Positions 1-10,291 of a stretch of 44,486 bases of DNA are shown here, one piece after another. Each line of letters begins with the position of its first letter. Positions within the stretch are counted from its first letter, which is position 1. The DNA comes from Actinomycetes bacterium (GTDB taxonomy: Bacteria; Actinomycetota; Acidimicrobiia; Acidimicrobiales; Acidimicrobiaceae): positions 1 to 44,486 of the forward strand of contig JAJZCF010000002.1 of NCBI GenBank assembly GCA_021846265.1, in the 5' to 3' direction. The notes beneath the pieces are model-generated. The model was not told where the DNA came from, ran no database searches, and was given only the letters and a program-made list of their open reading frames with translations. A program made the translations under genes and the position numbers.

Positions 1-229
1 CCAACCAGAATGAGCTTGTCAACTTTAGGTGCAAACACGCACATCTCCCCAGCAAGAAACCACTTATATGCCGCTTGAGGATCGATACCTCGAGATTGCA
101 CCCACTCAGGCAGGTTTTGAGGGAACTCGTAATGGTAGCTTGATTCGTCAACGGTTGACGCCCCATTCGCTTTTTGCTAAACGCACCTGATGAGTCTCCC
201 TTTAAAATCACAGCCGCCAGATCAGCCAT
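1..229 (-). pseudogene. Edge-truncated ORF, apparently frameshifted; product unknown
   Basis: Minus strand from ATG at 229 reads MADLAAVILKGDSSGAFSKK; a -1 shift at an A5 run (171-175) continues as ANGASTVDESSYHYEFPQNLPEWVQSRGIDPQAAYKWFLAGEMCVFAPKVDKLILVG, open to the window edge. Neither frame alone is convincing. Confidence 0.3.
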
Positions 230-377
230 AGAAATTTAAACAGAAAGGAGTGCTGGCCAACAGGCAAAAGCAAGCTCGTCCAAGTTGAGCATCGGCGCAA
301 GTCGACTGAATGCTCAAACTGACCTGTTTGCTAGGCCTATTATCACCATTGGTTCATTTAGTTCAGAGCTTTTGCGC

Positions 378-1664
<1,287 letters not shown>

Positions 1665-1729
1665 TCATTCGTGCCCCTCTGAGATCTCCTCGACCTGGGC
1701 ACGCCAAACACCTTAAACTTTTCTACAAT

Positions 1730-1835
1730 TTCATCCACCTAAACAGTGGATGAAGGCTCACATTCACCGTGCCCTAAGGCGCGGCGATCAGGTGAATCGA
1801 CTAATTAAGGCTAGTCGAGCGCAGATCCAAAGCGC
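1730..1835. other. Tandem stem-loop array in noncoding region
   Basis: TTCATCCAC/GTGGATGAA (1730-1754), ATTCACC/GGTGAAT with inner GTGCC/GGCGC (1762-1797), TCGACTA/TAGTCGA (1797-1818), GCGC/GCGC (1819-1835). Confidence 0.55.
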
Positions 1836-2200
1836 GTGTTCTCAGCAATCCTTAACAATTTCATAGCATTTTCTCACTTTCCCCACAGCCAACAGGTCAG
1901 GGCAAAATGCACCTCAATTGCAATTGGAGTCGGGCGAATAATGGGCATTTGGCGTTTCGCTTCAAAGATAGCGGGCGGCAAAGCAGGAATACAAGGGCCC
2001 CTAACCATATCAGGTGGCAGGTTAGAATCGAGCAAGACAAATACCCTAACCGTCCGTCGGAGGAATTGATTAGTGCTGAAGCGGCCCACTCGTAACCAAA
2101 AATTCGAAGCGACCCGCTGGTCGAGCGCTTCTAGGCCTTGGAGTGGTGGCTTCGCCTTATCCTGTTCTTTGCTATTTCGCCTGACTTTATTAGCTGAGAG

Positions 2201-2217
2201 CGCAATTTGAAATTGCG
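2201..2217. promoter_or_regulatory. Perfect dyad CGCAATTT-G-AAATTGCG upstream of crcB operon
   Basis: Exact 8-bp inverted repeat with a single central base, ending about 75 bp upstream of the crcB ATG. Confidence 0.45.
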
Positions 2218-2292
2218 GCTGTCAAACGGAATCATTTCTGAACTATACATGAGGGCAAGTAATCGACGCCCTTTTAAAATTGGAGCCTTACG

Positions 2293-2760
2293 ATGATCTC
2301 AAGGCTACGGACTGTGCCTCGTAAAAATAGCTCTACTCTTTTGGCGCTCGTCGCCGTGGGGGGCGCTGTCGGAGCTGGTGGCAGGGTCTATCTCGAAATG
2401 GCAATGGCCAGTAAAGGCTTTCCAACTGCGACGCTGGCTATAAACCTCACTGGGGCTTTTGTTCTTGGCGTGGTAGTCACAATGGCACAGAGTTCAATCG
2501 TGCAAAATGCCGCAAAGTTTCGGGCACTATTCGGTACGGGCATGTGTGGTGGATTCACTACCTTTTCTACAGCAACCCTCGAAACTTTCAACCTTTTTCA
2601 CCACTCCCAATTCGGTTTGGGCATTGAGTATCTAATTTTGACAGTAATTGGGGGCGTACTGGCGGTATATTTTGGCATAGTGTTATCCAGATTCGTCAGC
2701 CTCGTCAACCGAAGGTTCAGGGATGAGAGGCACTATAGCGACGGACAAAGGGAGGACTAG
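2293..2760 (+). CDS. crcB: CrcB/Fluc family fluoride channel, subunit 1
   Basis: 155 aa; GGAVGAGGRVYLEM, TLAINLTGAFVLG, GTGMCGGFTTFSTATLETF; four hydrophobic segments. Confidence 0.9.
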   Translation: MISRLRTVPRKNSSTLLALVAVGGAVGAGGRVYLEMAMASKGFPTATLAINLTGAFVLGVVVTMAQSSIVQNAAKFRALFGTGMCGGFTTFSTATLETFNLFHHSQFGLGIEYLILTVIGGVLAVYFGIVLSRFVSLVNRRFRDERHYSDGQRED

Positions 2761-2763
2761 AAA

Positions 2764-3093
2764 ATGCAAGAGTGGCACGCCGCCTGCAAGCTCTATATCT
2801 ATCTAGACGAATCGCAACGTATTCACAAAAGATCCGCACTGGATTTCCTCGCTTCAAAAGCCAAAGAGGCCACTCTGGGGATGACAGTTTTCAGGGGCAT
2901 AGAAGGAATCGGTTCACACCACCATTTGCACCGAGAGCGAATACTGAGCCTCTCGGACGACCTTCCCATTGTAATTGTCCTCATCGATACCAATGAAAAG
3001 ATCGACTCTTTTCTCGACTCAATAGAGTCCCACATCGAATCATTTTTCGTCACTAAAGAATCAGTCGAAGTACTGAATCGTAAGGTGCAATAG
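2764..3093 (+). CDS. DUF190 family (PII-like fold) protein
   Basis: KLYIYLDESQRIHKRSALDFLASKAKEATLGMTVFRGIEGIG...DLPIVIVLIDTNEKIDSFL matches the DUF190 pattern; located between two crcB genes. Confidence 0.85.
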   Translation: MQEWHAACKLYIYLDESQRIHKRSALDFLASKAKEATLGMTVFRGIEGIGSHHHLHRERILSLSDDLPIVIVLIDTNEKIDSFLDSIESHIESFFVTKESVEVLNRKVQ

Positions 3094-3094
3094 C

Positions 3095-3463
3095 TTGGAT
3101 AACGTCTTTGCTGCACTAATCGGTGCGGTTGGTGCCATAGCCAGGTATCTATTTGACAGGTGGGTCATGTCAAGAACTAATGGCGACTTTCCATTAGGAA
3201 CATTTGCCGTCAATATGTCGGGAGCACTTATCCTGGGATTTCTCTTTGGCCTTCTGACCAGCCATCTGCTCTCCCACGCTGGCTACTTAATACTTGGCAC
3301 GGGACTAGTAGGAACCTATACAACATTTTCCACCCTCAGTTTCGAAAGTTTCGGGCTGCTCAGAGAGGGTCAGGTCATATCAGCGATCATAAACATGGCT
3401 GGTAGCTTTCTCGCAGGGCTGGCAATGGTCGCCCTTGGATATCTATTGGGCGTTCACCTCTAG
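3095..3463 (+). CDS. crcB: CrcB/Fluc family fluoride channel, subunit 2
   Basis: GAVGAIARYLFDRWV, GTFAVNMSGALILGFLFG, GTYTTFSTLSFESFGLL; TTG start one base after the DUF190 stop. Confidence 0.88.
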   Translation: MDNVFAALIGAVGAIARYLFDRWVMSRTNGDFPLGTFAVNMSGALILGFLFGLLTSHLLSHAGYLILGTGLVGTYTTFSTLSFESFGLLREGQVISAIINMAGSFLAGLAMVALGYLLGVHL

Positions 3464-3466
3464 CGA

Positions 3467-3874
3467 CTACTGCTCCGAAGGACTCGCTTTGTGCTCTCCG
3501 CTATTGACGATCGTGGTAACAAGCTCTTGGATTAGGCCGTCTCTTGCCAGTTCAACCTTTTTTCTTAACGCTTCTGAATCCACGACCGGTCCTATCAGGT
3601 CAATCCCCTCGTTAATAACCTTTTGAGCACTATCGCCAAATTCAAACCCGATTTTTACCAGTTCAACCGCAGTGTTTAGGTCTCCCCCGCCGCCAGACAG
3701 GCTCTCTCCGGCAACAGAGGCCGCTTTGGCAATGGTTCCAATTACCCTGCCGATGGAGTCAAACAATGCTTGAGGATCTGCTTTGGAACGGTCCTGCTCA
3801 ACCGATGAAAGCCAGCTTCGAACCTTCTCTTCAAGTTCCTGCTGGGTCTCACCCTCAAAACTCAGAGTTGCCAT
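3467..3874 (-). CDS. Hypothetical protein
   Basis: 135 aa ORF starting inside the 3' end of the Nudix gene (20-nt overlap); no family recognised. Confidence 0.6.
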   Translation of the reverse strand: MATLSFEGETQQELEEKVRSWLSSVEQDRSKADPQALFDSIGRVIGTIAKAASVAGESLSGGGGDLNTAVELVKIGFEFGDSAQKVINEGIDLIGPVVDSEALRKKVELARDGLIQELVTTIVNSGEHKASPSEQ

Positions 3875-4586
3875 CTATTCCTCCTTTAACCTCTCCACCT
3901 GCCAACACATCCAACAAGTCCGACAATAGACTCGCAGTTGCTCCCCAAACAAGGTCCGTCTCCAGTTCAAAAAAATGCATTGTCCTGCTGCCAAACTCAG
4001 GTGACGACCATACCTCAGAATGATGCCTTTCAGGATCGATCAAGTCCCTCAGGCTCACTTTGATAACCCTTTCCACCTCTTCAGACTCGGAAAGTTGAGA
4101 ACTGTTCGGTATCTTGCCCACATAGGCAAGAAAACTCTCCGAATGCCTGATCGTCTGCAATGAACCGAGCAGGCCAATTCCTTCCACGTCGGACGGTTTT
4201 AGACCCACTTCCTCTTGAGCTTCCCTAATCGCCGCCTGGAAGAAGGTCTCTCCTGGCTCCACTCCGCCTCCTGGAAAGGATATCTCACCAGCATGCCTGG
4301 AAAGCTTTGTCGATCTCTTTGTGAGGACTATCCCCATGCTCCCATAAAAGTCAAATATTGGAATGAGAACTGCGGCTTGGCGCGAGGATCCGTTGGGCTT
4401 GGGACGACTATCAAAATGATCCGAACTCAGACGACTCCGTAGGATTAGAACCGCCTTTTCCAAGTCGACCTGGGCTAACTCTGAAATCTGCGTCTGCCAT
4501 AGTGACCTCTCCGCCACTCCGACGAAGGCGGGTACGGGAATAATTTGTGGATACCTGTTTCGATAATCTGCCGACGTATTTACCAA
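3855..4586 (-). CDS. Nudix hydrolase, CoA pyrophosphatase (NudL-like)
   Basis: Nudix box GGGVEPGETFFQAAIREAQEEVGL preceded by LTKRSTKLSRHAGEISFPGG. Confidence 0.87.
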   Translation of the reverse strand: MVNTSADYRNRYPQIIPVPAFVGVAERSLWQTQISELAQVDLEKAVLILRSRLSSDHFDSRPKPNGSSRQAAVLIPIFDFYGSMGIVLTKRSTKLSRHAGEISFPGGGVEPGETFFQAAIREAQEEVGLKPSDVEGIGLLGSLQTIRHSESFLAYVGKIPNSSQLSESEEVERVIKVSLRDLIDPERHHSEVWSSPEFGSRTMHFFELETDLVWGATASLLSDLLDVLAGGEVKGGIDGNSEF

Positions 4587-4670
4587 CTCTTACCCCCTCT
4601 CTCCGATGTTACTTGCCCCGAAGTACCAATTTGAGTTCCGATACTCAAGCCGACTCAGCAGAATTAACCG

Positions 4671-4700
4671 AAAAGGGGACAGAGCATCGCTCTGTCCCCT
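4671..4700 (-). terminator. Rho-independent terminator of groESL
   Basis: AGGGGACAGAGC-GAT-GCTCTGTCCCCT on minus strand (12-bp perfect stem, 3-nt loop), followed by TTTTCGG. Confidence 0.85.
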
Positions 4701-4747
4701 GGACTGCTTAGGGTCATTTCTTGCCTTGGCCATTCGGCCATGACAAG

Positions 4748-6391
<1,644 letters not shown>

Positions 6392-6685
6392 CTACTTATT
6401 CACCTTTGCCAGAATGTCACGAGAAGAAAGGACGAGGTAATCTACGCCCTCAAGGGACACTTCGGTACCGCCGTACTTCGAGTAGACGACCGTGTCACCC
6501 ACCTGAATATCTAGCGGAATGATCTGCCCAGTCGACTCAGCCCTGCGACCTGAACCGACGGCAAGAACCTCTCCCTGCTGCGGCTTCTCTTTAGCAGTGT
6601 CCGGAATGACCAGCCCTGAGGCGGTCCTCTCTTCGGACTCTGCCGGCCGCACTACAATGCGATCCTCCAGCGGTTGGAGCTTCAT
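6392..6685 (-). CDS. groES: Co-chaperonin GroES
   Basis: 97 aa; [44 protein letters not shown]. Confidence 0.98.
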   Translation of the reverse strand: MKLQPLEDRIVVRPAESEERTASGLVIPDTAKEKPQQGEVLAVGSGRRAESTGQIIPLDIQVGDTVVYSKYGGTEVSLEGVDYLVLSSRDILAKVNK

Positions 6686-6727
6686 CTAACAAGCCTCCTT
6701 GTAAGGTTTGGACCGGATATTGGCCAA

Positions 6728-6754
6728 TTAGCACTCTAGCAGTCTGAGTGCTAA
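6728..6754. promoter_or_regulatory. CIRCE element (HrcA operator)
   Basis: TTAGCACTC-N9-GAGTGCTAA, exact consensus, directly upstream of groES. Confidence 0.97.
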
Positions 6755-6831
6755 TTGCGGTAGTTATTCTTCACTTCGAGCCAAAATCTGCCAACTTTCC
6801 CGGGACGAGGTGCCAAAAGTATTCTCTGCGC

Positions 6832-7866
6832 TCACTCGTAATATTTGAGCATCGCCGATGGCTCAACACCAAAGGCAGGATCGCTAGGTCCCTCTACTGC
6901 GAGGCGGTAAGCACCTGCGGCAGCAATCATCGACCCGTTGTCAGTACAAGCGATGGGAGCAGGAATGGCCGACCGTATTCCCATCTCCTGCGCCGCCAAT
7001 GAAACTTCGTGGCGCAGCCTAGAGTTAGCGGCGACTCCACCTCCAAGCACGACCGATTTGACCCCGTAGGCTTTTGCAGCCGCAAAGGTCTTTTTCACCA
7101 ACACATCGATCACGGCTTCTTGGAAGCTCGCTGCGACTAGCTCTGGTGACGCCACCTTATTCGTCTCCAGATAGTTCAGTACTGCGGTCTTGAGGCCGGA
7201 GAAAGAAAAGTCATAGCCCTTATTGAGCATCGCCCTTGGAAAGCGAATAAAGTCACCTTCGACTTGCCTCGAAGCGAGGTCTATCGCTGGGCCACCAGGA
7301 AAGCCAAGTCCAAGAAGCCTCGCAACCTTGTCAAAGGCCTCACCCGCAGCGTCATCGATTGAAGTTCCGACAAGTTGATAGCTACCGGGACCGCTTACAT
7401 AGATCAACTGAGTGTGCCCCCCGGAGACCAGAAGAACCATAGCCGGAAGCTCCGCTGGATATGTTTCAAGCGACGAAGCGAAGATGTGGCCTTCCATATG
7501 ATCCACGCCGACAAGGGGTACCCCCCAGGCAAGAGAGAGGGACTTGGCCGCCGCCACGCCTACGAGGAGGGAACCCATCAGCCCGGGACCCTTAGTGACG
7601 GCAATTGCATCGATCTCTCGAGATGGGTTCGAAATCCTTGCCCTTTTCAAGGCCTCGTCAATTACCGAGATTATGACCCTTTCATGCTCCCGGGAGGCGA
7701 GTTCCGGGACCACCCCCCCAAAACCTGAGTGGATCTGGCCTTGAGTCGAAATCACCGAAGAGAGCACCGTATTTGCTCTCACCACCGAGGCCGCACTTTC
7801 GTCACAGGAGGTTTCTATCCCCAAGATGCTGTAATCATTGGCCCAGAACAGCCTTTTCTCACTCAT
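6832..7866 (-). CDS. tsaD: tRNA N6-adenosine threonylcarbamoyltransferase TsaD
   Basis: ILGIETSCDESAASVV, HMEGHIFAS, VSGGHTQL, GGGVAANSRLR. ATG at 7866 overlaps the rimI stop. Confidence 0.96.
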   Translation of the reverse strand: MSEKRLFWANDYSILGIETSCDESAASVVRANTVLSSVISTQGQIHSGFGGVVPELASREHERVIISVIDEALKRARISNPSREIDAIAVTKGPGLMGSLLVGVAAAKSLSLAWGVPLVGVDHMEGHIFASSLETYPAELPAMVLLVSGGHTQLIYVSGPGSYQLVGTSIDDAAGEAFDKVARLLGLGFPGGPAIDLASRQVEGDFIRFPRAMLNKGYDFSFSGLKTAVLNYLETNKVASPELVAASFQEAVIDVLVKKTFAAAKAYGVKSVVLGGGVAANSRLRHEVSLAAQEMGIRSAIPAPIACTDNGSMIAAAGAYRLAVEGPSDPAFGVEPSAMLKYYE

Positions 7867-8494
7867 CTGACTCGCCACTTTGCGCCTCCATCGGCTCCTC
7901 GACATCGAAGTCTACCGATCCTTCTAAAGCCTCCTCCTCCGTGGCGTCCCGCCCGAACTCTCTCAATTCAGTTCTAACCTTTTCTCTTCTCCGATTGTTC
8001 TCCTCTGACGCAATGTCGTAGCACCACATAATCACGGCGTCCTCATTGGACTCCGCGTAGTAATTCTTTCGGATGCCCACGGGTTCGAATCCAAATTTGA
8101 AGTAGAGCCGCTGGGCGACCTGGTTACTCGCCCTGACCTCTAACGTCATGTCCTTAATTGATAGTCCTTGAGCCACCTCAAAAGCGTTGAGAAGCAGACG
8201 CTTTGCGACCCCTTTTGACCCATAGGAGCCATCGACGGCAATATTGGTGATATGGCACTCATCGAGTATGACCATCATCCCGCAGTACCCAATGACCTTT
8301 GAGCCCAGAACGGCTACAAAGTACTGGCGAGATTCACCGAGGGAAATCTCGGAAAGAAATATCCCCAACGACCAAGGGCGAGGATATGACCGATTTTCGA
8401 TACGTAACACTCCAGGCAAGTGTCGTCGCCGCATCCTGATAACCTTCAAATCACTCACCGGATTGGAGCTAATTCCTCTCAATCCTTCACCCAT
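7859..8494 (-). CDS. rimI: RimI-type N-acetyltransferase with acidic C-terminal extension
   Basis: GNAT fold motifs (ITNIAVDGSYGSKGVAKRLL, LEVRASNQVAQRLYFKFGFEPVGIRKNYY) in tsaB-rimI-tsaD context. Confidence 0.92.
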   Translation of the reverse strand: MGEGLRGISSNPVSDLKVIRMRRRHLPGVLRIENRSYPRPWSLGIFLSEISLGESRQYFVAVLGSKVIGYCGMMVILDECHITNIAVDGSYGSKGVAKRLLLNAFEVAQGLSIKDMTLEVRASNQVAQRLYFKFGFEPVGIRKNYYAESNEDAVIMWCYDIASEENNRRREKVRTELREFGRDATEEEALEGSVDFDVEEPMEAQSGESDE

Positions 8495-9261
8495 TCCAAA
8501 TCACCAGTGGAATTCAACCTTTGGTAGCTCACCTTGGTATCGGCACCCCGCACATAAGAGATGGCCACGTCATTGTGGCTTTTCAACTTCGTCCTATCGG
8601 GCGCAGCATTCATTAGCTGCCACATCGACTCGCAGGTTTCCCGACGCATATCAGGAAGATGAAAATTGACAACGTCTCCGTCATAATCTCCAGCAAGAAC
8701 TTGGCTCGGAGCTCGATCCGAAACGACCAGAAAAGTCGTTCCCGTCTGATTTGCGTTACCAAGCCAAGTGGACAGTTGGTTCGGGCCAAGGACAACCGGC
8801 CCCGACAGCGTAGTCAAGCCCGAAAGACCCCTTGCGCAGATCGCTCCAAAGGCCTCCTGCTTCCGGACCCTTCTGAGGACGACAACCGGATCTAATGTTT
8901 CAGCGTAGATGTTAGCGATCACCTCATGAGAAGCAAGTGGAACAATCCCACAGCCTAAAGCGTATGAAAGAGTCTTTGAAAAGGTCACCCCGACCCTCAG
9001 GCCGGCCATTGAGCCAGGCCCGACCACTACTCCAATTGAAGATATCGAGGAGACTTCAAGGTTCATTCGGCTTACTAAGCTCTCCACCTCCAGGCTAATG
9101 GCCTCAATTTGGCGCAAGCTATCCCGCCGATCGGAGACGATCAACTTTCCCTCCGCAACCAAACCAAGAAGCAACTGTTCACCCGAGGTATCAACGAGGA
9201 GATGACATCCCGGAGCTCTCATCTCCCTCATAATGGTGTCCCGACCGTTCTCCTCGGTCAT
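8479..9261 (-). CDS. tsaB: TsaB, tRNA threonylcarbamoyladenosine complex dimerisation subunit
   Basis: LLVDTSGEQLLLGL, GVVVGPGSMAGLRVGVTFSKTLSYALGC; cluster context. Confidence 0.9.
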   Translation of the reverse strand: MTEENGRDTIMREMRAPGCHLLVDTSGEQLLLGLVAEGKLIVSDRRDSLRQIEAISLEVESLVSRMNLEVSSISSIGVVVGPGSMAGLRVGVTFSKTLSYALGCGIVPLASHEVIANIYAETLDPVVVLRRVRKQEAFGAICARGLSGLTTLSGPVVLGPNQLSTWLGNANQTGTTFLVVSDRAPSQVLAGDYDGDVVNFHLPDMRRETCESMWQLMNAAPDRTKLKSHNDVAISYVRGADTKVSYQRLNSTGDLEWVKD

Positions 9262-9734
9262 TGGACCTCCAAGTGACTTAATAGCGATTCAAATCTACCC
9301 AGCGAGTCATTTCTGAGGGTAAATTCCAAGATTCTTGATCCTTGATCCTGCCCAGGCACCTTGAAATCGACGACGACTACCGCATCGAGTTCGCCTTCGG
9401 CCCTCTCTCCCCACTCGACAACCGCGACCGCCCCTGCATCTAGTTCCTCGTCTATGCCGAGCATTTCAACCTCTACTGAACTGCTGGTTCGATAAAGGTC
9501 GCAGTGAAGTAGATCAAGGCGTCCCGAATAGCTTTTGACCATCAGAAAAGTCGGGCTGGTGACGGGTCCCTTGATGCCCAATCCGCGGGCAAAACCCTGC
9601 GTAAAGGCGGTCTTTCCCGCTCCCAGCGGACCACGAAGATCGATCACATCACCCGGGATAACCGCTAAAGCCAACTTCTCCCCTATTTCCTGGGTCTGTT
9701 GAACTGACCCAGAACGAAGCTCAAACTTTTTCAT
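9258..9734 (-). CDS. tsaE: TsaE, tRNA threonylcarbamoyladenosine biosynthesis ATPase
   Basis: DLRGPLGAGKTAFTQGFARGLGI, VTSPTFLMVKSY, HCDLYR, VVEWGER. Confidence 0.95.
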   Translation of the reverse strand: MKKFELRSGSVQQTQEIGEKLALAVIPGDVIDLRGPLGAGKTAFTQGFARGLGIKGPVTSPTFLMVKSYSGRLDLLHCDLYRTSSSVEVEMLGIDEELDAGAVAVVEWGERAEGELDAVVVVDFKVPGQDQGSRILEFTLRNDSLGRFESLLSHLEVQ

Positions 9735-9736
9735 GT

Positions 9737-10291
9737 CTACTGGTCCGCCAAAAGCCGGGCCTTCGCAAGATCCGACCTCATTGCCGCCAATACTCCAGTG
9801 CCACCTCGCAGAGCCGCCGCCGGATGATAGGTCGGAACCATAACGCAGCCGTGAAAATCAAATACCCGGGTTCGGAGCGAACCGATGCCCTCATTCACGC
9901 CCAGAAGTGCCTGCGTCGCCACTGCGCCCAAGGTTACGATCACGGTCGGATTGACAGTAGCTACTTGAGAAGTCAAAAATCTTTCGCAGCTTGCTATCTC
10001 TGCTGGAAGGGGGTTACGGTTGTTCGGGGGTCGGCACTTGACCGTATTGGTTATATAAACTTGTCCCCTATCCCTGCCCGTTTCCTGCTCAATCAGCTTT
10101 TCTAGCAGTTTTCCGCTTCGCCCAACGAAGGGAAGCCCCGCTAGGTCCTCGTCTCGTCCCGGTCCTTCGCCCACGAACATCATCGTCGCATCTTGCTTTC
10201 CCGCTCCGAAGACAACGTTATTGCGGGTAAGGCAAAGCTCACAAGCCCTGCATGCCGCAGCCTCAGTCGCCAAAGAGTCAAGGTCAGACAT
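9737..10291 (-). CDS. Uracil-DNA glycosylase, family 4 ([4Fe-4S])
   Basis: CRACELC...FVGEGPGRDEDLAGLPFVGRSGKLL...NTVKCRPPNNRNP...YHPAAAL; four-Cys pattern. Confidence 0.92.
   Translation of the reverse strand: MSDLDSLATEAAACRACELCLTRNNVVFGAGKQDATMMFVGEGPGRDEDLAGLPFVGRSGKLLEKLIEQETGRDRGQVYITNTVKCRPPNNRNPLPAEIASCERFLTSQVATVNPTVIVTLGAVATQALLGVNEGIGSLRTRVFDFHGCVMVPTYHPAAALRGGTGVLAAMRSDLAKARLLADQ

Noticed and set aside
1750-1866. Small ORF MKAHIHRALRRGDQVNRLIKASRAQIQSACSQQSLTIS
   Set aside because: 38 aa, no Shine-Dalgarno, and coincides with the stem-loop array, which better explains the pattern.
1836-2095. Three overlapping 62-77 aa ORFs in the sqdB/crcB gap
   Set aside because: They overlap on both strands, have no recognisable family and no convincing ribosome-binding site; more likely noncoding or a decayed remnant.
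2090-2292. Canonical fluoride (crcB) riboswitch upstream of crcB
   Set aside because: Fragments such as GGAGTGGTGGCTTCGCC and GCTGAGAGC only loosely resemble the motif; the conserved GATGG and GCTGATGRCTCCTAC-like segments are absent. A covariance-model search would decide.
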